DNA of 64,000 nucleotides, from contig CM077676.1 of assembly GCA_039707655.1 (NCBI GenBank), positions 428,025,379 through 428,089,378 on the forward strand, read 5' to 3'. Both the position numbers and the translations under genes were made by a program. Under the pieces are notes generated by a model. The model did not search any database and was not told the origin of the DNA. It saw only the letters and a program-made list of their open reading frames with translations. Position 1 is the first letter of the stretch; each line of letters starts with the position of its first letter. The stretch is from Elymus sibiricus. Taxonomy: Eukaryota; Streptophyta; Magnoliopsida; Poales; Poaceae. Shown here in pieces: positions 33,200 through 43,510 of this stretch.

Positions 33200-34413
33200 A
33201 GTCCCCCAAGCTTAGACCTCGCTTGTCCACAAGCGAAAGCCGATATCGATAATCATGTCACATGTCTAGAGAGTGAGAGGCGTCGATAAAAACAAAATAC
33301 GGACATAGTAGCATCATGATCATTATTATAACAGCAATATTTATTATCATAAAATTCTCATGAGCAAGTAACAATTCATCACAACAATGGAGTATAGGGC
33401 ACAAACTTTCTTGAAAACTAACAAACTATGTTCTCAGTCAACAATGCAATTGCAATTCATCATATTTTCAGGAAGGGTCTCATTTAGGAGCTTTTCAGCA
33501 AGTCCACATACTCAACCATCATTTAGTCTTCTATGATTGCTAACACTCACGACATATATATGGAGCAAAAAGTTTCAGCTAGACACATAGAAAGATAGGG
33601 GCTTGTGATTTCGCCTCCCAACTTATTCACCTCAAGGGTGATGTCAACAATAATAACTCATGATCACTCATATCCAACTGGATATATGTGCCTAGATCTT
33701 TCCCCACCACATGATGCTTGCAAAAGAGAAAAATAAAAAGGAAATAGAGGTGAACACTATTGACTCTTGCATAAAAATTAAATATATAAAAGTAAAGGAT
33801 AGGCCCTTCGCAGAGGGAAGCAGAGGTTGTCATGCGCTTTTTGTTGTTGGATGCAAGAGCTCTTAATGCAAAGGAACGTCACTTTATATTGCCCCTTGTG
33901 ATAGCAACCTTTATTATGAGTATGTCGCTTTTATTTCTTTACCATCACAAGTTCGTACAAAGCTTATTTCCCTTACAATAAAAGTTCAGACATATTTAGA
34001 GGCAATTTTTATTGCTTTTTGCACCGATGACAACTTACTTGAAGGATCTTATTCAATCCATTGGTAGATATAGTGGACTCTCATGACATGAAATTGGGTT
34101 TAAAGGTTTTGGATGCACAAGTAGTATCTCTACTTGGTGTGGATTTTTGGCTAGCAAAGATATTCGGCAAGCACCACATGTTGGAGGATCTATAACAATA
34201 TAACTTCTATGTGAATATGAACAAACATAACTCATTACGTTGTCTTCCTTGTCCAACGTCAACAATTTGACATAAAATACTTAATGGGGGCTCACAATCA
34301 TAAAAGATGTCCAAGATAGTATATTTGCATGTGAATCTTCCCTTCCCTTATTAATTCTTTCATGAATTGCATCATTGACTAATGCTATGTTTGTTAACTT
34401 CCAATAAATTTTA
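33200..34413 (-). other. 3' internal noncoding region of element B
   Basis: Starts with the polypurine tract (minus CTAAGCTTGGGGGACT, 33215-33200). The remainder is AT-rich and collinear with element A 54700-55896. No ORF is supported. It is separated from 42438 onward by the MULE. Confidence 0.7.
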
Positions 34414-34581
34414 GGGATTTTTACATCTGTGCACCTGGTTCCTTAGTTGTACTCATTCATCCCCATGCTCTTAAATTTTGCTCACTTTTCCCTACTCCCT
34501 TGTCTGAAACCCTCAGAAATGGTCACAGCGGAGGATGCCGTCGGGTCAATGGTTTGACCGTTAACTCTGACGAGTGGGGCC
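34414..34581 (+). repeat. MULE left terminal inverted repeat
   Basis: The 168-bp arm pairs with 42289-42428. Beyond the terminal 20 bp the arms share GAAACCCTCAGAAATGGTCA and a GGTTTGACCGTTAACTCTGA block. This arm carries 28 extra bases around 34447-34475. Confidence 0.9.
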
Positions 34582-34863
34582 GTGTCGGAACTGGTCCTCC
34601 TTTGACCATTGTGACGTGTGGGGCCGCATTGAGACACGTCAGATGGGCTTGTCTGAACCTCGAGCTCGAGCCACTACAGCACCGCGCCGCTCCGCCCCCT
34701 CCGCCGCCGTCGTGCAGCCTCCGCCGCCGTCATGCCCTCCACCCTCTAACCCTATTCCCCTCTGCCGTCGTCGTGCCCTCCAACCTCTAACCCCATTCTG
34801 CCTCTGCCGCCGTCGTGCCCTCCGCCAGATCTATCCCCACATCCCCATCTGGATTAAGCAGCG

Positions 34864-37800
34864 ATGTCAGGGGAGCAGGCTCTCCAGCCCAATGACCGTG
34901 GATAGGATTGGGTCGAATCGGCGGCAGATAATTCATGGATTACACCTGGGTAAGCGTCGATGCCCCTCTAATTGATTTGATGATTCGTAAATTTGGCCCT
35001 ATTTGACCGCTAGTCGTGTGAATCGAATTTTGCTGAATTGTTCCCGGCCTAACTGCAACCTTTATCCCTTATTTGAATCGAATAGGATTGATCCTGCACT
35101 TGCTTTCCGGCTGGCGGTTAGGATGGAAGTTAGTGTGCTACGCGGTAGAAAACCGCATATGATTACTGGATTTTTCTATCCGAAGGTGGCAGAAACAAGT
35201 ATGTCGTTCAAAGATTTGCTCGCGGCGCTCCGAAATTATTCATATGGGTGGAGCCCTACTGATGCTGTTGAACTGAAATTTTTCAGCAGTACCGAGCAAA
35301 AATTTCTCCCACTAACTTGCGATGAGCATCTGGGATTGCTCTTTACTTTGAATGCTAAAAGCCGCTTTTGTAAAATCCTTATCGAGGTGCTTCAGCCACG
35401 CAATGAACGTGACAAGGGGAAGGGTGTTCAGAAATCTTCTGTCTCTGCTAATAGCGAGCTCCCCGGCACTCCTTGTAGGTCGAAACCAAGCAGAGCTAGT
35501 GGTTTTGAAAGTCACAATATGTCTGTTGCCGCTTCTTGTGCCACTTCTCCTGTCGCTGCTGCAGCCGATGTAGAACAAAATGCAGAGCCAGACGAAGAGG
35601 TGCCTCGAAATGATGATGAGGATGAGAATATGTTCCCTGATCTTGTAGATACTGTCAGTAAACAAGCAATGGAAGATGAATATCATGAGCAACCTATCAG
35701 CCGTGCTAGATTTCATGACACTGACGATGAAGAGAGGCAGGAGAACATCGATAGCTTAGTTTTCGATGAATATGATGGTGAGGACATGCCAACAATTGAG
35801 TGGAACAGGGAAGATCCTCAGCTTGCTGTCGGCACCATATTCCAGTCGATGGTGGATTGTCGTAATGCAGTGACTACATACTGCATTCTCACTGAAAATT
35901 CATATGTGATTGATAGGAGTGAGCCAACAAGGTTCACTGTTCATTGCCCATATGATAGGTGTAGATGGAGGTTGCATGCATCACATATGTTGAGGAGCAA
36001 GTTCATTCAGGTTTGTGTATTTCAGTTTATACTGATTCATTCTATTTTCAGATCATTGTGTAATGTTTTCTTAACTATATTTTGTTTCAGATAAAAAATA
36101 ACCCACACCAACACACTTGTCCACCTAGAAGGGGAGGGGGGAAGGCTAAAACAAAGCTAGCAAAGACTAGGTGGGTGGCAGATGCAATTTTGGATTGGTT
36201 GAGAGAAACACCAACACTTGGTCCAACAGCACTCCATGGGAAGCTATTTGAGCAGTACAAGATTGATCTACCTTACATGAGGATTTTCTATGGTAAGGAA
36301 ATAGCTCTTGACAGGATTAATGGTCCTTGGAATGAGAGCTTTCAGTTGCTCTACACATTTAAAGCTAAAGTGGAAGCTGCTAGTCCATGGAGTGTTGTAG
36401 AGATTGAGAAGTATACAGTTCCATACAAAATAAAAGGGAAGTCATTTGAGAAGGAGTGCTTCAGGAGGGCTTTTGTTTGTTTCAAGGCTTGTTGGCAGGG
36501 GTTTCTGGATGGTTGCAGGCCCTATTTGGTTGTTGATGCAACTGCTTTGAATGGAAGGTGGAGAGGACAACTAGTGGCAGCTTCTGCAGTTGATGGACAC
36601 AACTGGCTATTCCCAGTTGCATTTGGTGTGGTGGAGGCAGAGTCCGAGGAAAGTTGGGTCTAGTTTCTGCAGCAGTTGAGCAACCTTATAGGTACACCCC
36701 CAGGTTTAGCTATACACACATAGATGCTTGCAAGGGTTTGGAGAGTGCAGTGGAAATTGTATTCCCTGGAGTGGAGCATAGGGAATGTATGCGACACCTA
36801 GCGCAGAATTTCAGAAACAAATTCAAAGGTAAAGTTTATGATGAGAACTTATGGCCAGCATCATACACATGCAGTGAGAGGAAGCATGGGCATCATTTGA
36901 GAGTGTTGTATGCGCACAATCCTCTGGTGAAGGAGTACCTAGATGCACATCATGGAAAGTTGTGGTCAAGAAGCAAATTCAATGAAATCTGCAAAGTAGA
37001 TTATGTGACCAGTAACCTGGCAGAGTGTTTCAATGCAAAGATCAAGTCATTGAAAGGGCTTCTGATATGGCAAATATTTGATAAGATTCGGCAGATGATC
37101 ATGATAAAGATGGCTCTTCGCAAAAGAATTGCAGAAACAGAATATGTTGGCCATCTTATGCTCCCATCTCTTATTAAGGCATTGCATGCCAAGGCAAGAG
37201 GACTGAACAGAATGAAATGCATTCGAGCGGCGACACACGAGGCTGAGGTAACATATACTGACAGTAAAAACAGGGAATGGAGATATCCAGTTAACCTAGC
37301 AACTAGGGAATGCAGTTGTAGGCAATGGCAGTTCCGTGGGAAGCCATGCATACATGCCCTACATCTGATGACTGTTATCGGTGGTGAAGATGGTGAAGTT
37401 GATCAATACATCTCTGAATATTTTTCTGTTGCCAAATTCAGGGCTGCTTATGCTTCCAATGTGCCTGCACTCTTGGGAAAAGGCCAATGGAACATAGTAG
37501 ATCCAGGGTTCAAACTACATTCTCCTGTACTGACTAGACCACCAGGAAGACCAAGGAAGAACAGGTACAGAAGAGGTGAAGAGGGTCGTGTAAAAAGACA
37601 GTGTAAGTGCAAAAAATGTGGAACCCTAGTGCACATTGCTAGGCTATGTACCAATCTAGTGGATGCTTCATTTGGAGAAGAGGAACAATGGGCAGCAACA
37701 AATGCAGAGGAGAATGCAGCATTAGAGTAGATTGAAGCAAATACAGAGGAGAATGAAGCAGCAAAGCAGATTGCAGCTAATGCAGAGGAGAATGAAGCAA

Positions 37801-38160
37801 GTGAATTAGCACTGCCGGCAGCTTGGTATGTGTGCAACAACCTTCCCTTTTTTGTGCATTTCCTCTCTTTTTTATCGATGGCTTATAATCTTTTTTCTGT
37901 TTGACCTAGCTCTAGGAAAATTAGAGGAAAAGGAGAGAAAAGGCCAAGAGAGAAAGAATTTGAAGAATATGAAGCCATGGCCTATGAAGGTTTTGAACCC
38001 CCGTCAACTGGCCAGTGGAAGTTCTCCGTCAACACCTCGACAGCCACCACCCGAAGTGAAGATCAAAAGGAAGAAGAAAAAGGTGGATATCCCAGATAGG
38101 GAAACCAGGAGCAAGGCTGTTAAGCCGTCTCGGAACACAAGGAGCAAGGCAAAGATGTGA
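34864..38160 (+). pseudogene. MuDR-type transposase gene, inactivated
   Basis: Proposed exons: 34864-34949, 35122-36010, 36091-about 37822 and a last exon to 38160. Introns follow GT-AG, and exon 1 joins exon 2 in phase at GMEVSV. Order of domains: an N-terminal region with FFYPKVAETSMSFKDLLAAL; a DBD_Tnp_Mut-like domain (VGTIFQSMVDCRNAVTTYC to NPHQHTCPP); the MULE catalytic region with YLVVDATALNGRWRGQL, SWV and DACKGLESAVEIVFPGVEHR; a SWIM zinc finger ECSCRQWQFRGKPCIHAL; a CKCKKCG..HIARLC cluster; and a basic KIKRKKKK tail. It would excise and insert the MULE. Damage: TAG at 34903, TAG at 36661, a frame change near 36715, TAG at 37728, and probably another frame change in the last exon. Confidence 0.85.
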
Positions 38161-39303
38161 ACTTCGAACATTGAATGCAAGTTGTAAACTTTGAACTTTA
38201 AGGATTTGTACTAAGGTTTCTGTCGCCAATTTGAATTACTGGGAAAACTTGTAAGGTTTAATAATGCTATTTGTACTTTGATGTGAAATTTGGGGTCAAA
38301 TTTCAAAATTGGAGGCAAAATTTGAATTTGAACTAACCTTTGAATTATAAGCAACATTTGAAATCCATTGCACTGTGATGTGATGTTGCAATGATTTTGA
38401 ATTTTTACACATGTTAGATGATCAATCCGATCTATTTGTGTCGTCATGAGAAATATGGCATGGTGATGAGCTCCGGAGCTAGGGTAAACAGACCATTTTT
38501 AATAGAAAATCATTATAAAAATAGTTTAAAATTTGAAAAATGAAAAAATAAGTTCAGATCCTTCTTATTCGCACTAAAATGAAGCTTTGGTGATTTTTTT
38601 GATTTTTTTTAATTTTTCGTAAACCTAAACCCACTATCACTCTCTTCTCGAACTTTATACAACCTCGTACGTGATAGCTCATTTATGTGAAGGAATTTTC
38701 ATGGAAATGTCCATAAACCAAGTTTTTTTTCATAACCATGTCACATACAACGGCAATGTGCGCAGGTCTTCCATTTTTTTGATTTTTTTTGAATTATTTC
38801 TGCTCATTTGAACATGGAAATGGTAGCTCAACTCAAAAAATTGTTTTTTTATAAAAATGTCCCTAAACCAAGTTTATATTTTTTTATAGTAAGTATGTCT
38901 TATAAAACGATGAACCTCAAAGGTTTCCTATTTTTTTTTGATTTTTTTTGAATTAGTTAAGGTCATTTGAAAGTTGGTCAAACCTAAGATATATAACCCC
39001 GCTGACCGGCTCAAAACCCTGTAGCATCTCTCCAAACCCTAGTGTCGAACTGCAGCCGTCCGATCATACCCTAGCGCCAAGCGACAGCCCTCAGATATGG
39101 TCTTCTAGAAGGAATTCCGAGGGCAGGCTGCGTGCAAGCTCCGCGACGTTGGATCACATGGACGGCTCTGCATCGTTGGATCGTTGGGCGATCCGCGAGA
39201 GGTTGGTTGTGCTCGCCCACCATTGCCTCCCCTTTCTTTTGCTTCTTCTTCTGCGGCGACGAGAGGAGCCACTCGTCTACTTCTTCTTCTCCGGCGACGA
39301 GAT
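38161..39303. other. MULE noncoding spacer between the two plus-strand genes
   Basis: Holds the transposase 3' end and the presumed promoter of the next gene. It is AT-rich, with repeated TTTTTTTGATTTTTTTTGAATT runs (38597, 38775, 38932) about every 160 bp that suggest old internal duplication, then becomes GC-richer after 39030. No ORF is supported. Confidence 0.45.
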
Positions 39304-39884
39304 ATGTCGAGCTACACTTCAGCCTCCCGCCCCTCGTGGCCCCAGTATGGTCCACTGCCCATGGAGTGATGTCCTGACTGCCCATGCATCGCACCACTGA
39401 AACGGTTGACTTCGAAGGAGGACAAGAATGGCAACTTTGGGCGCGAGTTCGTGAAATGCGAGAGCAAGCCAGAGGGGCAGGTTAGATCTCATGATTTTTC
39501 TCTAATTTCTTTTTCTCTTTGCTTCTAATTCTTTTTTGTTGGATCTGGGATTTAGGGTTCATGATTTCATTTCAGATCGTGGAGAAATGCACACATTTTG
39601 AATGGCGGGATGACTACATTCGGAGGCTTCAAGGGGAGGGCTTGATTCAATTCAACGGGGCCGCAACCCGGGAGCTCAATCTGCCATCAGCCGTGCGGAA
39701 TTTGGTCTCTGAAAGTGCTGCTCCGACAGTTGGGGATGCGGATCTGAAGGGGGAATTAAAGAAGATGAACAAGAACTTGAGGCAGATGATTCAATTGAAC
39801 AAGCAGGCGAATCTGATAGCTTTAGGATTTTATTTTTGTATAGTTGCTCTAGGATTTGCTTACTTGCTGGTCATCACTCGTTAG
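39304..39884 (+). pseudogene. GRF-type zinc finger protein with C-terminal membrane segment
   Basis: Exons 39304-39480 and 39576-39884, separated by a 95-bp GT-AG intron that joins in phase (KCESKPEGQ to IVEKCTHFEW). The protein starts MSSYTSASRPSWPQYGP. A GRF finger follows: CPDC, then [12 protein letters not shown], then EKCTHFEWRDD. A short linker and a Lys/Asn-rich helix (LKGELKKMNKNLRQMIQLNK) precede a hydrophobic C-terminal segment IALGFYFCIVALGFAYLLV, a likely membrane anchor. One in-frame TGA (39367-39369) sits just before CPDC; the rest, about 160 residues, is open. GRF fingers bind nucleic acid in known proteins; the role here is unknown. It sits between the transposase gene and the minus-strand ORF. 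Confidence 0.7.
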
Positions 39885-39904
39885 AGATGTTATTAGTGTG
39901 GTGT

Positions 39905-40022
39905 CATGTGCTCTAGGATTTGCTTAATTTGTGGATCATGTGCTCTCTGTGTTGCTTAATTTGTGGATCATGTGCTCTAGGATTTGCTTAATTTGTGGAT
40001 CACGTGCTCTATGTGTTGCTTA
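39905..40022 (+). repeat. 32-bp tandem repeat, 3.7 copies
   Basis: Units start at 39905, 39937, 39969 and 40001 with CATGTGCTCTAGGATTTGCT followed by TAATTTGTGGAT. Units 1 and 3 are identical, and units 2 and 4 share a CTGTGTT/ATGTGTT variant, so the period may have doubled once. The unit resembles the coding end just upstream (TTGCTCTAGGATTTGCTTAC at 39843), suggesting it grew from the gene's 3' end. Confidence 0.8.
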
Positions 40023-41312
40023 AACTATGTCTCTATCTCCATCTCTGAATCTCTGGAGGTGTTAGTTTTTGACACTTTCAGTTTCTTCGGTTTCGTCAGA
40101 CAACACCAAGCGCAAGAAAAAAAAAACGTAGTTCTTGGGCCCAAAATGAAACCAAGTTCTGGTTGGGCCGTAGCATTGCGTTGACTGTCGAAGGCCCACA
40201 AAGATAAAAGAGGCCTAGAAAATAGTGCACGCGTTGGCTCTGTTTTTTTGCTTGATTTTTTTGATTGCACCTACAGAGATCGACTGGACGTTGATTACAT
40301 TACAAAAATAGGTTACACCGTTTGAAATTACACAACAATTGATATTGCCACCACAAGTCAACAATTAGCTTTTTGTTTCATGCAATATGGCCACCAACAA
40401 GTAAAAAATGGGCTACCCTTCAAAAATTATTTTCATCATGCAAAATGGCCACAAACTATTCAAAAATTAGCTTCTTTTTGTTCATACAATATATATGGAC
40501 ACCAACAATTCAAAAAAATTAGCTTCTTTTTCTTCTTCTTTTCAACATCAACATGGCTCATTTTTCTAGCTTTAGTTTCCTTTTTGACACCTCAACTAGT
40601 CCATTAGCCGCACGTGCCAAAACTTGGAACCAATAAAATATAAGGGCCAAAATACAAATATTACACAACATGAATATAACAAGCCGAATGGGCTACCCTC
40701 CAACCATTTTTACAAGGCTAACCCCAAAATCAGTTTTTCCACAAATAATAGGCCGAATTGGCCTCGCATCGCGGTGGCCATTTACTCTGTAGCATGCCAC
40801 GCCTGGCCTTTTTCAACCTTATTTAATGTTGTGCATGCATGCAAATAGCCCTTACCAATAGTGATGCACATGCATACGAGGGGATTGGAGGGCATTTGGT
40901 GCAAGGGTATTGGGTTGGCTGCCTAATTTGCATCAAGTTTTGGGATATTGCCTTGGTACGAGAGATTCAAAACTTAGCCATGTAAAAAGACCCCTGTAAA
41001 AATGGATGGAGGGAGTGACAATTTTCCATTTTTTTAGACAAAGTAACAAATAAAAGTAGCAAGCATAACACAGATATATAAATAAGGGTACAACCAACGA
41101 CATAACAAATAAAAGTAGCAAGCATAACATAGTTCTTACATAAAACATGATATAACACGACAGAGATAAAAAGTTCACGGTACAACCAACAACATAAGAT
41201 AGAAATATATAAAAAGCCCTAACACCCTAGGGAAAGACAAGCTTCACGAGACCGGGCATAGCCTTCACCGCCATCTTCACTTGTAGAAGAGGATCTTCTC
41301 TGCGCCTCCTCT
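40023..41312. other. MULE noncoding region
   Basis: AT-rich, without a supportable ORF. It contains repeated phrases such as CAAATATAAACAACATCA-like A-rich runs, a direct repeat AAATAAAAGTAGCAAGCATAACA at 41047 and 41107 (60 bp apart), and an isolated ATGGATGGAGGGAGTG at 41001 that resembles a Stowaway end. Confidence 0.4.
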
Positions 41313-41736
41313 TCACTGCTCCTCCTCCATGCCGTCCTCGCCGAGGTAGTAGGGGAGGCTATGCATACCATCGCGGGTGGGGAAGATGCTATCGACGTCC
41401 GTGAAGATATTGTAGGTGGTGAATGCGATGAACTCGCACCCACACCAAAACACCTTGCCGAGCAGGTAGTACGCATCAAATCTGTTGGTGAAGTTGGCGA
41501 TGAGCCTTGTCGGCGGAGAGCTAGAGTTTGGACGCAGTTCCTCCAGTCGGAACATCACCGCCGAGCCCGCCGGGAGGTGGGCGAAGCCCGCACCGAGGAA
41601 CCACTGGGCCAACTCCTTAGCACCTCCAGCGTGAGATCGCCCATACGCGGAGCGTGGTCTCCACGACGACGCCTGCGGGGTACCGCCTCTCCGGCACGAT
41701 CGGTGGCAGCTGGAAGGTGGGGCGGTAGAACTGCAT
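41313..41736 (-). pseudogene. Unrecognised ORF in the MULE, one frameshift
   Basis: On the minus strand MQFYRPTFQLPPIVPERRYP starts at 41736 and runs to about 41630, then the frame changes and continues KELAQWFLGAGFAHLPAG to the stop at 41315-41313 (YYLGEDGMEEEQ). The total would be about 140 residues. It contains conserved-looking aromatic blocks (FDAYYLLGKVFWCGCEF, FTTYNIFTDVDSIF). A CTTATTTAAA stretch at 41840-41831 lies about 100 bp upstream and could be a TATA-like element. I do not recognise the family. It could be a MULE accessory gene or a captured host fragment. The frame break and lack of a known domain limit confidence. Confidence 0.45.
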
Positions 41737-42167
41737 CCTCGCCTCGCTTCGAGAGTGCTCTGGATTTGGGTGAAGAAGAGAAGGGGGCGGCGCAAATGGA
41801 TGTGTGGAGAATAGGTGGAGGGGTGGGTGGTTTAAATAAGGGCACCACCCACGCTCTAGATTTGCTACGTTCAAACGAGCCACGTCGATCGATATGCCCT
41901 AGAATTTAATTGCCATGCTAAATCGATGCGAGTGGATCGAAAAGGCTGAAACGATGCTCTAAATCGAGGAGACGCGTGCGAGAAGAGATGAACCAGCAGT
42001 AGCGACCATCGCTGCGTCCGTGGCGGCTCGCGTCCAGGAAAGCGGATCGCATGTCAGCACATCGTGGCGGCATGCATCGGCGCACGCAGGCAGGCTAGCT
42101 GGATACGTCGTGCATTCATAGCAGGCTTCTGTATCGTTGTGGCGCGCACAGGCGTTTCATGTAACGG

Positions 42168-42231
42168 CCCAACAGTCCAACGAAACCATGGCCCAACAGT
42201 CCAACGAAACCATGGCCCAACGGTCGAACGG
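42168..42231 (+). repeat. 24-bp tandem repeat near the MULE right end
   Basis: Two full units of CCCAACAGTCCAACGAAACC plus ATGG and a partial third (42168, 42192, 42216). It lies just inside the right inverted repeat and has no counterpart in the left arm. Confidence 0.75.
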
Positions 42232-42288
42232 CGCCACCGTCCAACACGGCCCCACTTGTCAGGTCCAACGGGCGACACAGTCCAGCGT

Positions 42289-42428
42289 GGCCCCACTCGT
42301 CAGAGTTAACGGTCAAACCACTGACCCGACGGCATCCTCCGTTGTGACCATTTCTGAGGGTTTCGGGCAAGGGAGTGGGGAAAAGTGAGCAAAAGTTAAG
42401 GAACTAGGGGCACAGATGTAAAAATCCC
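42289..42428 (-). repeat. MULE right terminal inverted repeat
   Basis: The 140-bp inverted counterpart of 34414-34581, with about ten mismatches and lacking the 28-bp stretch. It ends ATGTAAAAATCCC directly before the TSD. Confidence 0.9.
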
Positions 42429-42437
42429 TAAATTTTA

Positions 42438-42748
42438 CCACTTATACTTTTCTTTATGTAATGTCATTACTTTCCATAGGATTAGCATATGATCTTTTTC
42501 ATTATTTTGATTGCTAGAATTGGAACATGAAAGTAAAGAAACAAAACTCAAACTACTCTTTATTATATAACTCTCAACTCGATTACATAGATAGATAGAT
42601 CATACTAAACTTTTATTCAACTAGATCACGAAATAACTAAGGATCGAACTAAAAATAGGTACAGATAATAAAAGTGATGGTGATACGATACCAGGGCACC
42701 TCCCCCAAGCTTGGCACAAGCCAAAGGGGAGTGCCCATACCCATGTGC
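42438..42748 (-). other. Internal noncoding region of element B downstream of the small ORF
   Basis: Collinear with element A 54343-54680. It includes CACCTCCCCCAAGCTTGGCA (42710 region), the minus-strand match of the GCTTGGGGGAGGTG block at 54381. No coding region. Confidence 0.6.
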
Positions 42749-43174
42749 TCAAGTCTCCTTCTTCGGTGATGGTGGTGGTGATGAAGTGGCGAGCTTGTCC
42801 TTCAGCTCAAGCAGATACATCAATCTGCGGTTGATGCTCCGAAGGGCGATGTTTTGCTCTTCCAACAAAATAACTTCACGAGTGAGAGATGTATTCTGAA
42901 CACTAACTATTTCAAAGACTCTTAGGGCTTCAATTACGGATGGGGAGAGATGATCATATAAAGGTTGAAGGATATCTCCCTTCTCTGCGGTCTCCTCCAT
43001 GGGGATGGCTTGCCCTCCTTCCGGAGCATGGGCTCCTGCAACTTCCTCGACCTTATCCTCCTTGCCATTGTCTTATTCTCCCGATGACAACTCGTAGTAA
43101 ACCTCGCTGTAGGGGCGTTTGCCCAGCGATGGTTACACAATGCGGTGTTTGGCACGGAGCTTTTGGGGAGCCAT
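42749..43174 (-). pseudogene. 141-residue coiled-coil ORF of element B
   Basis: Starts MAPQKLRAKHRIV at 43174 and ends at 42749, the same 426-bp length as the copy in element A (53917-54342). The C-terminal two thirds (MEETAEKGD.., SVIEALRVFEIVSVQNTSL, EVILLEEQNIAL, RRLMYLLELKDKLA) have a heptad-like spacing of Leu, Ile and Val, predicting a coiled coil; the N-terminal part is acidic (YELSSGE). Two in-frame stops occur here, at different positions from those in element A. It lies between pol and the 3' LTR, where Athila elements can carry an env-like or accessory ORF, but it has no membrane segment. Function unknown. Confidence 0.6.
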
Positions 43175-43510
43175 GGCGATCTAAATCTGTCAGACAAATA
43201 GCACGAAACAAGAACAGAGGAGATTTCTGAGATACGGTGGTCAAAACGTCCGGGAATATATATAAAGATTTTTTATCTTGCAAAACAAGTAATCCAGGAG
43301 AAAACGGAGTCGGGAAGGCTCATGTGGGGCCCATGAGCCACCAGGGCGCGCCTGGGGGGGTGGCGCGCCCTGGTGCCTCGTGGGCACCAGGTGGGTCCCC
43401 TCGGCTGTTTCTTATTTTTGTATTTTTTCTAATATTCCAAAACTGACAGAAAGTATTTTTATGGAATTTTTGGAGTCGGTTTACTTACCGTATCACATAC
43501 CTCTTCCTTT
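43175..43510 (-). other. Gap between pol and the small ORF in element B
   Basis: Contains the GC-rich palindromic patch GGCGCGCCTGGGGGGGTGGCGCGCC near 43344 and a GTGCCTCGTGGGCACC hairpin, both resembling segments in the U3 of the LTRs. No ORF supported. Confidence 0.45.

Larger units (their letters stand above)
34414..42428 (+). mobile_element. Mutator-like element (MULE), 8015 bp, complete
   Basis: Ends GGGATTTTTACATCTGTGC at both termini (inverted), flanked by the 9-bp duplication TAAATTTTA (34405-34413 and 42429-42437). The terminal inverted repeats reach 34581 and 42289 (168 and 140 bp, differing by a 28-bp indel). Inside are a Mutator-type transposase gene (+), a GRF zinc-finger gene (+) and a short ORF (-). 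The empty site survives in element A at 54681-54689. All three genes carry stops or frameshifts, so this copy could move only with a helper. Confidence 0.93.

Noticed and set aside
39905..40022. Possible CRISPR-like array
   Set aside because: Units are contiguous 32-bp tandem repeats without spacers, in plant transposon DNA.
40940..41020. Stowaway-like end ATGGATGGAGGGAG
   Set aside because: Only one end is visible and the expected TA target duplication is missing, so a MITE cannot be supported.
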